Shown here: piece after piece, positions 13,253 through 27,088 of the stretch
Layout of the letters: each line of letters begins with the position of its first letter
Numbering within the stretch: the first letter of the stretch is position 1
Source of the DNA: Fistularia commersonii
Lineage: Eukaryota > Chordata > Actinopteri > Syngnathiformes > Fistulariidae
NCBI GenBank assembly: GCA_037954325.1
Contig: JBBMNZ010000015.1
Coordinates: 1-64,000, forward strand
DNA: 64,000 nucleotides
Reading direction: 5' to 3'
The notes under the pieces: model-generated
What the model saw: the letters and a program-made list of their open reading frames with translations, nothing else
Database searches by the model: none
Told to the model about the DNA's origin: nothing
Program-made: the position numbers and the translations under genes

Positions 13253-16200
13253 CGGTGAGATAAGCACTTTTGAACGAATGGCTGTATCTTTTGAACCTGT
13301 GAAGGGATTACACTAAATTTGACATAAATTGTGCAAAATCATGTCCTAAACAACATAGTTCAACAGCAGATACCAGCTTGATGAAATTCAAAAGTTATTG
13401 CCACTCCTAGTCATAAACGCTTCAACTCGGTGAGATAAGCACTTTTTGAACGAATGGCTATATCTTGTGAACCTGTGAAGGGATTACACTGAATTTGACA
13501 CATATTGTGCAGAATCATGTCCTAAACAACATATTTCAACAGCAGACACCAGCTTGATGAAATTCAAAAGTTATTGTCGCTCCTAATCAAAAACGCCTCA
13601 ACTCGGTGAGATAAGCACTTTTTGAACGAATGGCTATATCTTGTGAACCTGTGAAGGGATTACACTAAATTTGACATATATTGTGCAGAATCATGTCCTA
13701 AACAACATATTTCAACAGCAGAAACCAGCTTGATGAAATTCAAAAGTTATAGCCACTCCTAATCAAAAACGCTTCAACTCGGTGAGATAAGCACTTTTTG
13801 AACGAATGGCTATATCTTGTGAACCTGTCAAGGGATTACAGTAAATTAGACATATATTGTGCAGAATCATGTCCTAAACAACATATTTCAACAGCAGAAA
13901 CCAGCTTGATGAAATTCAAAAGTTATTGCCACTCCTAATCAAAAACGCTTCAACTCGGTGAGATAAGCACTTTTTGAACGAATGGCTATATCTTGTGAAC
14001 CTGTGAAGGGATTACACTAAATTTGACATATATTGTGCAGAATCATGTCCTAAAAAACATATTTCAACAGCAGAAACCAGCTTGATGAAATTCAAAAGTT
14101 ATTGCCACTCCTAAACAAAAACTCTTCAACTCGGTGAGATAAGCACTTTTGAACGAATGGCTATATCTTGTGAACCTGTGAAGGGATTACAATAAATTTG
14201 ACATATATTGTGCAGATTCATGTCCTAAACAACATATTTCAACAGCAGAAACCAGCTTGATGAAATTCAAAAGTTATTGCCACTCCTAGTCAAAAACGCT
14301 CCAACCCGATGAGATAAGTGCTTTTTGACCCTATGGCTATATCTTTCAAACTTGTTGCTGGATTACACTGAATTTGACTTATATTGTGCAGAATCATGAC
14401 CTACACAACATATTTCAACAGCAGAAACCAGCTTGATGAAATTCAAAAGTTATTATCACTCCTAATCAAAAACGCTTCAACTCGGTGAGATAAGCACTTT
14501 TTGAACGAATGGCTATATCTTGTGAACCTGTGAAGGGATTACACTAAATTTGAAATATATTGTGCAGAATCATGTCCTAAACAACATATTTCAACAGCAG
14601 ATGCCAGCTTGATGAAATTCAAAAGTTATTGCCACTCCTAATCAAAAACGCTTCAACTCGGTGAGATAAGCACTTTTTGAACGAATGGCTATATCTTGTG
14701 AACCTGTGAAGGGATTACACTAAATTTGACGTATGTTGTGCAGATTCATGTCCTAAACAACATATTTCAACAGCAGAAACCAGCTTGATGAAATTCAAAA
14801 GTTATTACCACTCCTGATCAAAAACGCTCCAACTCGATGAGATAAGCACTTTTTGAACGAATGGCTATATCTTTCAAACTTGTTGCTGGATTACACTGAA
14901 TTTGACTTATATTGTGCAGAATCATGTCCTAAACAACATATTTCAACAGCAGAAACCAGCTAAATGAAATTCAAAAGTTATTGCCACTCCTAATCGAAAA
15001 CGCTTCAACTCGGTGGGATAAGCACTTTTTGAACGAATGGCTATATCTTGTTAATCTGTGAAGGGATTACACTAAATTTGACATATATCGTGCAGAATCA
15101 TGTCCTAAACAACATATTTCAACAGCAGAAGCCAGCTTGATGAAATTCAAAAGTTATTGCTACTCCTAAACAAAAACGCTTCAACTCGGTGAGATAAGCG
15201 CTTTTTCACCCTATGGCTATATCTTTTGAACCTGTGAAGGGATTACATTAAATTTGACATATATTGTGCAGAATCATGTCCTAAACAACATATTTCAACA
15301 GCAGATACCAGCTTGATGAAATTCAAAAGTTATTATCACTCCTAATCAAAAACGCATCAACTCGGTGAGATAAGCACTTTTTGAACGAATGGCTATATCT
15401 TGTGAACCTGAGAAGGGATTACACTAAATTTGACATATATTGTGCAGAATCATGTCCTAAACAACATATTTCAACAGCAGAAACCAGCTTGATGAAATTC
15501 AAAAGTTATTGCCACTCCTAATCAAAAACGATTCAACTCGGTGAGATAAGCACTTTTTGAACGAATGGCTATATCTTGTGAACCTGTGAAGGGATTACAC
15601 TAAATTAGACATATATTGTGCAGAATCATGTCCTAAACAACATATTTCAACAGCAGAAACCAGCTTGATGAAATTCAAAACTTATTGCCACTCCTAGTCA
15701 AAAACGCTCCAAATCGATTAGATAAGTGCTTTTTCAACGAATGGCTATATCTTTTAAACTTGTTGCTGGATTACAATGAATTTGACTTATATTTTGCAAA
15801 ATCATGTCCTAAACAACATATTTCAACAGCAGAAACCAACTTGATGAAATTCAAAAGTTATTATCATTCATAATCAAAAACGCTTCAACTCGGTGAGATA
15901 AGCACTTTTTGAACGAATAGCTATATCTTGTGAACCTGTGAAGGGATTACAGTAAATTTGACTTATATTGTGCAGAATCATGTCCTAAACAACATATTTC
16001 AACAGCAGAAACCAGCTTGATGAAATTCAAAAGTTATTGCCACTCCTAATCAAAAACGCTTCAACTCGGTGAGATAAGCACTTTTTGAACGAATGGCTAT
16101 ATCTTGTGAACCAGTGAAGGGATTACACTAAATTTGACACATATTGTGCAAAATCATGTCCTAAAAAACATATTTCAACAGCAGAAACCAGCTTGATGAA

Positions 16201-16593
16201 ATTCAAAAGTTATTGCCACTCCTAAACAAAAACTCTTCAACTCGGTGAGATAAGCACTTTTGAACGAATGGCTATATATTGTGAACCTGTGTAGGGATTA
16301 CACTAAATTTGACATATATTGTGCAGATTCATGTCCTAAACACCATATTTCAACAGCAGAAAACAGCTTGATGAAATTCAAAAGTTATTGCCACTCCTAG
16401 TCAAAAACACTCCAACTCGATGAGATAAGCGCTTTTTGACACTATGGCTATATCTTTCAAACTTGTTGCTGGATTACACTGAATTTGACTTATATTGTGC
16501 AGAATCATGTCCTAAACAACATATTTCAACAGCAGAAACCAGCTTGATGTAATTCAAAAGTTATTATCACTCCTAATCAAAAACGCTTCAACT
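13253..16593. repeat. Family B 19-monomer higher-order repeat, copy 2 (3,341 bp)
   Basis: Copy of 9912-13252. The junction is visible as a chimeric monomer near 13253. Its left part matches the end of copy 2 (GCTTGATGTAATTC at 13201 and again near 16550). Its right part matches the start of copy 1 (CACTTTTGAACGAATGGCTG). This is the expected footprint of a simple tandem duplication. I found no difference between copies in the segments compared, but did not align every base. Confidence 0.93.
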
Positions 16594-19500
16594 CGGTGAG
16601 ATAAGCACTTTTTGAACGAATGGCTATATCTTGTGAACCTGTGAAGGGATTACACGGAATTTGAAATATATCGTGCAGATTCATGTCCTAAACAACATAT
16701 TTAACAGCAGAAACCAGCTTGATGAAATTCAAAAGTTATTACCACTCCTAAACAAAAACACTTCAACTCGGTGAGATAAGCACTTTTGAACGAATGGCTG
16801 TATCTTTTGAATCTGGAAGGGATTACACTAAATTTGACATAAATTGTGCAAAATCATGTCCTAAACAACATAGTTCAACAGCAGATACCAGTTTGATGAA
16901 ATTCAAAAGTTATTGCCACTCCTAGTCATAAACGCTTCAACTCGGTGAGATAAGCACTTTTTGAACGAATGGCTATATCTTGTGAACCTGTGAAGGGATT
17001 ACACTGAATTTGACACATATTGTGCAGAATCATGTCCTAAACAACATATTTCAACAGCAGACACCAGCTTGATGAAATTCAAAAGTTATTGCCACTCCTA
17101 GTCAAAAACGCTCCAACCCGATGAGATAAGCGCTTTTTGACCCTATGGCTATATCTTTCAAACTTGTTGCTGGATTACACTGAATTTGACTTATATTGTG
17201 CAGAATCATGTCCTAAACAACATATTTCAACAGCAGAAAACAGCTTGATGAAATTCAAAAGTTATTATCACTCCTAATCAAAAACGCTTCAACTCGGTGA
17301 GATAAGCACTTTTTGAAAGGAATGGCTATATCTTGTGAACCTGTGAAGGGATTACACTAAATTTGACATATATTGTGCAGAATCATGTCCTAAACAACAT
17401 ATTTCAACAGCAGATGCCAGCTTGATGAAATTCAAAAGTTATTGCCACTCCTAATCAAAAACGCTTCAACTCGGTGAGATAAGCACTTTTTGAACGAATG
17501 GCTATATCTTGTGAACCTGTGAAGGGATTACACTAAATTTGACGTATGTTGTGCAGATTCATGTCCTAAACAACATATTTCAACAGCAGAAACCAGCTTG
17601 ATGAAATTCAAAAGTTATTACCACTCCTGATCAAAAACGCTCCAACTCGATGAGATAAGCACTTTTTGAACCTATGGCTATATCTTTCAAACTTGTTGCT
17701 GGATTACACTGAATTTGACTTATATTGTGCAGAATCATGTCCTAAACAACATATTTCAACAGCAGAAACCTGCTAAATGAAATTCAAAAGTTATTGCCAC
17801 TCCTAATCGAAAACGCTTCAACTCGGTGGGATAAGCACTTTTTGAACGAATGGCTATATCTATTTAATCTGTGAAGGGATTACACTAAATTTGACATATA
17901 TCGTGCAGAATCATGTCCTAAACAACATATTTTAACAGCAGAAGCCAGCTTGATGAAATTCAAAAGTTATTGCTACTCCTAAACAAAAACGCTTCAACTC
18001 GGTGAGATAAGCGCTTTTTCACCCTATGGCTATATCTTTTGAACCTGTGAAGGGATTACATTAAATTTGACATATATTGTGCAGAATCATGTCCTAAACA
18101 ACATATTTCAAATGCAGATACCAGCTTGATGAAATTCAAAAGTTATTATCACTCCTAATCAAGAACGCATCAACTCGGTGAGATAAGCACTTTTTGAACG
18201 AATGGCTATATCTTGTGAACCTGAGAAGGGATTACACTAAATTTGACATATATTGTGCAGAATCATGTCCTAAACAACATATTTCAACAGCAGAAACCAG
18301 CTTGATGAAATTCAAAAGTTATTGCCACTCCTAATCAAAAACGATTCAACTCGGTGAGATAAGCACTTTTTGAACGAGTGGCTATATCTTGTGAACCTGT
18401 GAAGGGATTACACTAAATTAGACATATATTGTGCAGAATCATGTCCTAAACAACATATTTCAACAGCAGAAACCAGCTTGATGAAATTCAAAACTTATTG
18501 CCACTCCTAGTCAAAAACGCTCCAAATCGATTAGATAAGTGCTTTTTCACCCTTTGGCTATATCTTTTAAACTTGTTGCTGGATTACAATGAATTTGACT
18601 TATATTTTGCAAAATCATGTCCTAAACAACATATTTCAACAGCAGAAACCAGCTTGATGAAATTCAAAAGTTATTGCCACTCCTAATCAAAAACGCTTCA
18701 ACTCGGTGAGATAAGCACTTTTTGAACGAATGGCTATATATTGTGAACCTGTCAAGGGATTACATTAAATTTGACATATATTGTGCAGAATCATGTCCTA
18801 AACAACATATTTCAACAGCAGATACCAGCTTGATGAAATTCAAAAGTTATTACCACTCCTAATCAAAAACGCATCATCTCGGTGAGATAAGCACTTTTTG
18901 AACAAATGGCTATATCTTGTGAACCTGTGAAGGGATTACACTAAATTTGACATATATTGTGCAGAATCATGTCCTAAACAACATATTTCAACAGCAGAAA
19001 CCAGCTTGATGAAATTCAAAAGTTATTGCCACTCCTAATCAAAAAGGATTCAACTCGGTGAGATAAGCACTTTTTGAACGAATGGCTATATCTTGTGAAC
19101 CTGTGAAGGGATTACACTAAATTTGACATATATTGTGCAGAATCATGTCCTAAACAACATATTTCAACAGCAGAAACCAGCTTGATGAAATTCAAAACTT
19201 ATTGCCACTCCTAGTCAAAAACTCTCCAAATCGATTAGATAAGTGCTTTTTCACCCTTTGGCTATATCTTTTAAACTTGTTGCTGGATTACAATGAATTT
19301 GACTTATATTTTGCAAAATCATGTCCTAAACAACATATTTCAACAGCAGAAACCAGCTTGATGAAATTCAAAAGTTATTATCATTCCTAATCAAAAACGC
19401 TTCAACTCGGTGAGATAAGCACTTTTTGAACGAATAGCTATATCTTGTGAACCTGTGAAGGGATTACAGTAAATTTGACTTATATTGTGCAGAATCATGT

Positions 19501-20110
19501 CCTAAACAACATATTTCAACAGCAGAAACCAGCTTGATGAAATTCAAAAGTTATTGCCACTCCTAATCAAAAACGCTTCAACTCGGTGAGATAAGCACTT
19601 TTTGAACGAATGGCTATATCTTGTGAACCAGTGAAGGGATTACACTAAATTTGACACATATTGTGCAGAATCATGTCCTAAAAAACATATTTCAACAGCA
19701 GAAACCAGCTTGATGAAATTCAAAAGTTATTGCCACTCCTAAACAAAAACTCTTCAACTCGGTGAGATAAGCACTTTTGAACGAATGGCTATATATTGTG
19801 AACCTGTGAAGGGATTACACTAAATTTGACATATATTGTGCAGATTCATGTCCTAAACACCATATTTCAACAGCAGAAAACAGCTTGATGAAATTCAAAA
19901 GTTATTGCCACTCCTAGTCAAAAACACTCCAACTCGATGAGATAAGCGCTTTTTGACACTATGGCTATATCTTTCAAACTTGTTGCTGGATTACACTGAA
20001 TTTGACTTATATTGTGCAGAATCATGTCCTAAAAAACATATTTCAACAGCAGAAACCAGCTTGATGTAATTCAAAAGTTATTATCACTCCTAATCAAAAA
20101 CGCTTCAACT
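16594..20110. repeat. Family B 20-monomer higher-order repeat, copy 1 (3,517 bp)
   Basis: The anchor CGGAATTTGAAATAT occurs at 16655 and next at 20172, 3,517 bp apart. B2 monomers between them are spaced 3, 5, 4 and 4 units after the first at 17164. The unit shares much of its content with the 19-mer to the left, so the two are related versions of one higher-order repeat. A four-monomer sub-repeat (704 bp) is seen inside: the variant starting at 18498 recurs at 19202. Compared with the next copy there are scattered substitutions, for example CAGTTTGATG near 16890. Confidence 0.9.
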
Positions 20111-23100
20111 CGGTGAGATAAGCACTTTTTGAACGAATGGCTATATCTTGTGAACCTGTGAAGGGATTACACGGAATTTGAAATATATCGTGCAGATTCA
20201 TGTCCTAAACAACATATTTAACAGCAGAAACCAGCTTGATGAAATTCAAAAGTTATTACCACTCCTAAACAAAAACACTTCAACTCGGTGAGATAAGCAC
20301 TTTTGAACGAATGGCTGTATCTTTTGAATCTGGAAGGGATTACACTAAATTTGACATAAATTGTGCAAAATCATGTCCTAAACAACATAGTTCAACAGCA
20401 GATACCAGCTTGATGAAATTCAAAAGTTATTGCCACTCCTAGTCATAAACGCTTCAACTCGGTGAGATAAGCACTTTTTGAACGAATGGCTATATCTTGT
20501 GAACCTGTGAAGGGATTACACTGAATTTGACACATATTGTGCAGAATCATGTCCTAAACAACATATTTCAACAGCAGACACCAGCTTGATGAAATTCAAA
20601 AGTTATTGCCACTCCTAGTCAAAAACGCTCCAACCCGATGAGATAAGCGCTTTTTGACCCTATGGCTATATCTTTCAAACTTGTTGCTGGATTACACTGA
20701 ATTTGACTTATATTGTGCAGAATCATGTCCTAAACAACATATTTCAACAGCAGAAACCAGCTTGATGAAATTCAAAAGTTATTATCACTCCTAATCAAAA
20801 ACGCTTCAACTCGGTGAGATAAGCACTTTTTGAAAGGAATGGCTATATCTTGTGAACCTGTGAAGGGATTACACTAAATTTGACATATATTGTGCAGAAT
20901 CATGTCCTAAACAACATATTTCAACAGCAGATGCCAGCTTGATGAAATTCAAAAGTTATTGCCACTCCTAATCAAAAACGCTTCAACTCGGTGAGATAAG
21001 CACTTTTTGAACGAATGGCTATATCTTGTGAACCTGTGAAGGGATTACACTAAATTTGACGTATGTTGTGCAGATTCATGTCCTAAACAACATATTTCAA
21101 CAGCAGAAACCAGCTTGATGAAATTCAAAAGTTATTACCACTCCTAATCAAAAACGCTCCAACTCGATGAGATAAGCACTTTTTGAACCTATGGCTATAT
21201 CTTTCAAACTTGTTGCTGGATTACACTGAATTTGACTTATATTGTGCAGAATCATGTCCTAAACAACATATTTCAACAGCAGAAACCAGCTTGATGAAAT
21301 TCAAAAGTTATTGCCATTCCTAATCAAAAAGGATTCAACTCGGTGAGATAAGCACTTTTTGAACGAATGGCTATATCTTGTGAACCTGTGAAGGGATTAC
21401 ACTAAATTTGACATATATTGTGCAGAATCATGTCCTAAACAACATATTTCAAATGCAGATACCAGCTTGATGAAATTCAAAACTTATTGCCACTCCTAGT
21501 CAAAAACGCTCCAAATCGATTAGATAAGTGCTTTTTCACCCTTTGGCTATATCTTTTAAACTTGTTGCTGGATTACAATGAATTTGACTTATATTTTGCA
21601 AAATCATGTCTTAAACAACATATTTCAACAGCAGAAACCAGCTAAATGAAATTCAAAAGTTATTGCCACTCCTAATCGAAAACGCTTCAACTCGGTGGGA
21701 TAAGCACTTTTGAACGAATGGCTATATCTTGTTAATCTGTGAAGGGATTACACTAAATTTGACATATATCGTGCAGAATCATGTCCTAAACAACATATTT
21801 CAACAGCAGAAACCAGCTTGATGAAATTCAAAAGTTATTACCACTCCTGATCAAAAACGCTCCAACTCGATGAGATAAGCACTTTTTGAACCTATGGCTA
21901 TATCTTTCAAACTTGTTGCTGGATTACACTGAATTTGACTTATATTGTGCAGAATCATGTCCTAAACAACATATTTCAACAGCAGAAACCTGCTAAATGA
22001 AATTCAAAAGTTATTGCCACTCCTAATCGAAAACGCTTCAACTCGGTGGGATAAGCACTTTTTGAACGAATGGCTATATCTATTTAATCTGTGAAGGGAT
22101 TACACTAAATTTGACATATATCGTGCAGAATCATGTCCTAAACAACATATTTTAACAGCAGAAGCCAGCTTGATGAAATTCAAAAGTTATTGCTACTCCT
22201 AAACAAAAACGCTTCAACTCGGTGAGATAAGCGCTTTTTCACCCTATGGCTATATCTTTTGAACCTGTGAAGGGATTACATTAAATTTGACATATATTGT
22301 GCAGAATCATGTCCTAAACAACATATTTCAAATGCAGATACCAGCTTGATGAAATTCAAAAGTTATTATCACTCCTAATCAAGAACGCATCAACTCGGTG
22401 AGATAAGCACTTTTTGAACGAATGGCTATATCTTGTGAACCTGAGAAGGGATTACACTAAATTTGACATATATTGTGCAGAATCATGTCCTAAACAACAT
22501 ATTTCAACAGCAGAAACCAGCTTGATGAAATTCAAAAGTTATTGCCACTCCTAATCAAAAACGATTCAACTCGGTGAGATAAGCACTTTTTGAACGAGTG
22601 GCTATATCTTGTGAACCTGTGAAGGGATTACACTAAATTAGACATATATTGTGCAGAATCATGTCCTAAACAACATATTTCAACAGCAGAAACCAGCTTG
22701 ATGAAATTCAAAACTTATTGCCACTCCTAGTCAAAAACGCTCCAAATCGATTAGATAAGTGCTTTTTCACCCTTTGGCTATATCTTTTAAACTTGTTGCT
22801 GGATTACAATGAATTTGACTTATATTTTGCAAAATCATGTCCTAAACAACATATTTCAACAGCAGAAACCAGCTTGATGAAATTCAAAAGTTATTGCCAC
22901 TCCTAATCAAAAACGCTTCAACTCGGTGAGATAAGCACTTTTTGAACGAATGGCTATATATTGTGAACCTGTCAAGGGATTACATTAAATTTGACATATA
23001 TTGTGCAGAATCATGTCCTAAACAACATATTTCAACAGCAGATACCAGCTTGATGAAATTCAAAAGTTATTACCACTCCTAATCAAAAACGCATCATCTC

Positions 23101-24330
23101 GGTGAGATAAGCACTTTTTGAACAAATGGCTATATCTTGTGAACCTGTGAAGGGATTACACTAAATTTGACATATATTGTGCAGAATCATGTCCTAAACA
23201 ACATATTTCAACAGCAGAAACCAGCTTGATGAAATTCAAAAGTTATTGCCACTCCTAATCAAAAAGGATTCAACTCGGTGAGATAAGCACTTTTTGAACG
23301 AATGGCTATATCTTGTGAACCTGTGAAGGGATTACACTAAATTTGACATATATTGTGCAGAATCATGTCCTAAACAACATATTTCAACAGCAGAAACCAG
23401 CTTGATGAAATTCAAAACTTATTGCCACTCCTAGTCAAAAACTCTCCAAATCGATTAGATAAGTGCTTTTTCACCCTTTGGCTATATCTTTTAAACTTGT
23501 TGCTGGATTACAATGAATTTGACTTATATTTTGCAAAATCATGTCCTAAACAACATATTTCAACAGCAGAAACCAGCTTGATGAAATTCAAAAGTTATTA
23601 TCATTCCTAATCAAAAACGCTTCAACTCGGTGAGATAAGCACTTTTTGAACGAATAGCTATATCTTGTGAACCTGTGAAGGGATTACAGTAAATTTGACT
23701 TATATTGTGCAGAATCATGTCCTAAACAACATATTTCAACAGCAGAAACCAGCTTGATGAAATTCAAAAGTTATTGCCACTCCTAATCAAAAACGCTTCA
23801 ACTCGGTGAGATAAGCACTTTTTGAACGAATGGCTATATCTTGTGAACCAGTGAAGGGATTACACTAAATTTGACACATATTGTGCAGAATCATGTCCTA
23901 AAAAACATATTTCAACAGCAGAAACCAGCTTGATGAAATTCAAAAGTTATTGCCACTCCTAAACAAAAACTCTTCAACTCGGTGAGATAAGCACTTTTGA
24001 ACGAATGGCTATATATTGTGAACCTGTGAAGGGATTACACTAAATTTGACATATATTGTGCAGATTCATGTCCTAAACACCATATTTCAACAGCAGAAAA
24101 CAGCTTGATGAAATTCAAAAGTTATTGCCACTCCTAGTCAAAAACACTCCAACTCGATGAGATAAGCGCTTTTTGACACTATGGCTATATCTTTCAAACT
24201 TGTTGCTGGATTACACTGAATTTGACTTATATTGTGCAGAATCATGTCCTAAACAACATATTTCAACAGCAGAAACCAGCTTGATGTAATTCAAAAGTTA
24301 TTATCACTCCTAATCAAAAACGCTTCAACT
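20111..24330. repeat. Enlarged 20-mer copy 2 (24 monomers, 4,220 bp)
   Basis: 20111-21287 matches 16594-17770. From about 21786 to 24330 the sequence matches 17566-20110 at an offset of 4,220 bp. The difference, 703 bp or four monomers, comes from an insert at about 21288-21990. It is a mosaic of units found elsewhere in the array: one with AAAAAGGATTCAACTC, one joining CAAATGCAGATACC to AACTTATTGCC, and one with TCATGTCTTAAAC. Confidence 0.88.
21288..21990. repeat. Four-monomer mosaic insert within 20-mer copy 2
   Basis: This stretch is absent from the flanking 20-mer copies. It contains three B2-type markers close together (21210 just before it, 21562 and 21914, two monomers apart). Its third and fourth units (TCTTAAACAAC, then AATCGAAAACG with GGTGGGATAAGC) match the dimer at 26221-26922 and the 8-mer blocks further right. 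It therefore looks copied from another array site rather than newly diverged. Boundaries are good to about a monomer. Confidence 0.75.
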
Positions 24331-27088
24331 CGGTGAGATAAGCACTTTTTGAACGAATGGCTATATCTTGTGAACCTGTGAAGGGATTACACGGAATTTG
24401 AAATATATCGTGCAGATTCATGTCCTAAACAACATATTTAGCAGCAGAAACCAGCTTGATGAAATTCAAAAGTTATTACCACTCCTAAACAAAAACACTT
24501 CAACTCGGTGAGATAAGCACTTTTGAACGAATGGCTGTATCTTTTGAATCTGGAAGGGATTACACTAAATTTGACATAAATTGTGCAAAATCATGTCCTA
24601 AACAACATAGTTCAACAGCAGATACCAGCTTGATGAAATTCAAAAGTTATTGCCACTCCTAGTCATAAACGCTTCAACTCGGTGAGATAAGCACTTTTTG
24701 AACGAATGGCTATATCTTGTGAACCTGTGAAGGGATTACACTGAATTTGACACATATTGTGCAGAATCATGTCCTAAACAACATATTTCAACAGCAGACA
24801 CCAGCTTGATGAAATTCAAAAGTTATTGCCACTCCTAGTCAAAAACGCTCCAACCCGATGAGATAAGCGCTTTTTGACCCTATGGCTATATCTTTCAAAC
24901 TTGTTGCTGGATTACACTGAATTTGACTTATATTGTGCAGAATCATGTCCTAAACAACATATTTCAACAGCAGAAACCAGCTTGATGAAATTCAAAAGTT
25001 ATTATCACTCCTAATCAAAAACGCTTCAACTCGGTGAGATAAGCACTTTTTGAAAGGAATGGCTATATCTTGTGAACCTGTGAAGGGATTACACTAAATT
25101 TGACATATATTGTGCAAAATCATGTCCTAAACAACATATTTCAACAGCAGATGCCAGCTTGATGAAATTCAAAAGTTATTGCCACTCCTAATCAAAAACG
25201 CTTCAACTCGGTGAGATAAGCACTTTTTGAACGAATGGCTATATCTTGTGAACCTGTGAAGGGATTACACTAAATTTGACGTATGTTGTGCAGATTCATG
25301 TCCTAAACAACATATTTCAACAGCAGAAACCAGCTTGATGAAATTCAAAAGTTATTACCACTCCTGATCAAAAACGCTCCAACTCGATGAGATAAGCACT
25401 TTTTGAACCTATGGCTATATCTTTCAAACTTGTTGCTGGATTACACTGAATTTGACTTATATTGTGCAGAATCATGTCCTAAACAACATATTTCAACAGC
25501 AGAAACCTGCTAAATGAAATTCAAAAGTTATTGCCACTCCTAATCGAAAACGCTTCAACTCGGTGGGATAAGCACTTTTTGAACGAATGGCTATATCTAT
25601 TTAATCTGTGAAGGGATTACACTAAATTTGACATATATCGTGCAGAATCATGTCCTAAACAACATATTTTAACAGCAGAAGCCAGCTTGATGAAATTCAA
25701 AAGTTATTGCTACTCCTAAACAAAAACGCTTCAACTCGGTGAGATAAGCGCTTTTTCACCCTATGGCTATATCTTTTGAACCTGTGAAGGGATTACATTA
25801 AATTTGACATATATTGTGCAGAATCATGTCCTAAACAACATATTTCAAATGCAGATACCAGCTTGATGAAATTCAAAAGTTATTATCACTCCTAATCAAG
25901 AACGCATCAACTCGGTGAGATAAGCACTTTTTGAACGAATGGCTATATCTTGTGAACCTGAGAAGGGATTACACTAAATTTGACATATATTGTGCAGAAT
26001 CATGTCCTAAACAACATATTTCAACAGCAGAAACCAGCTTGATGAAATTCAAAAGTTATTGCCACTCCTAATCAAAAACGATTCAACTCGGTGAGATAAG
26101 CACTTTTTGAACGAGTGGCTATATCTTGTGAACCTGTGAAGGGATTACACTAAATTAGACATATATTGTGCAGAATCATGTCCTAAACAACATATTTCAA
26201 CAGCAGAAACCAGCTTGATGAAATTCAAAACTTATTGCCACTCCTAGTCAAAAACGCTCCAAATCGATTAGATAAGTGCTTTTTCACCCTTTGGCTATAT
26301 CTTTTAAACTTGTTGCTGGATTACAATGAATTTGACTTATATTTTGCAAAATCATGTCTTAAACAACATATTTCAACAGCAGAAACCAGCTAAATGAAAT
26401 TCAAAAGTTATTGCCACTCCTAATCGAAAACGCTTCAACTCGGTGGGATAAGCACTTTTGAACGAATGGCTATATCTTGTTAATCTGTGAAGGGATTACA
26501 CTAAATTTGACATATATCGTGCAGAATCATGTCCTAAACAACATATTTCAACAGCAGAAACCAGCTTGATGAAATTCAAAACTTATTGCCACTCCTAGTC
26601 AAAAACGCTCCAAATCGATTAGATAAGTGCTTTTTCACCCTTTGGCTATATCTTTTAAACTTGTTGCTGGATTACAATGAATTTGACTTATATTTTGCAA
26701 AATCATGTCTTAAACAACATATTTCAACAGCAGAAACCAGCTAAATGAAATTCAAAAGTTATTGCCACTCCTAATCGAAAACGCTTCAACTCGGTGGGAT
26801 AAGCACTTTTGAACGAATGGCTATATCTTGTTAATCTGTGAAGGGATTACACTAAATTTGACATATATCGTGCAGAATCATGTCCTAAACAACATATTTC
26901 AACAGCAGAAGCCAGCTTGATGAAATTCAAAAGTTATTGCTACTCCTAAACAAAAACGCTTCAACTCGGTGAGATAAGCGCTTTTTCACCCTATGGCTAT
27001 ATCTTTTGAACCTGTGAAGGGATTACATTAAATTTGACATATATTGTGCAGAATCATGTCCTAAACAACATATTTCAACAGCAGATAC
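24331..27088. repeat. 20-mer copy 3, rearranged after about 26358
   Basis: 24331-25507 matches 20111-21287, with CTGATC near 25364 where copy 2 has CTAATC. 25501-26358 matches 21984-22841 at an offset of 3,517 bp. There TCATGTCTTAAAC replaces TCATGTCCTAAAC and the order changes. A two-monomer block then occurs twice in tandem, about 26221-26571 and 26572-26922, 351 bp apart, both with TTAATCTGTGAAGG and GGTGGGATAAGC. The remainder leads into the 8-mer duplication. Confidence 0.85.
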
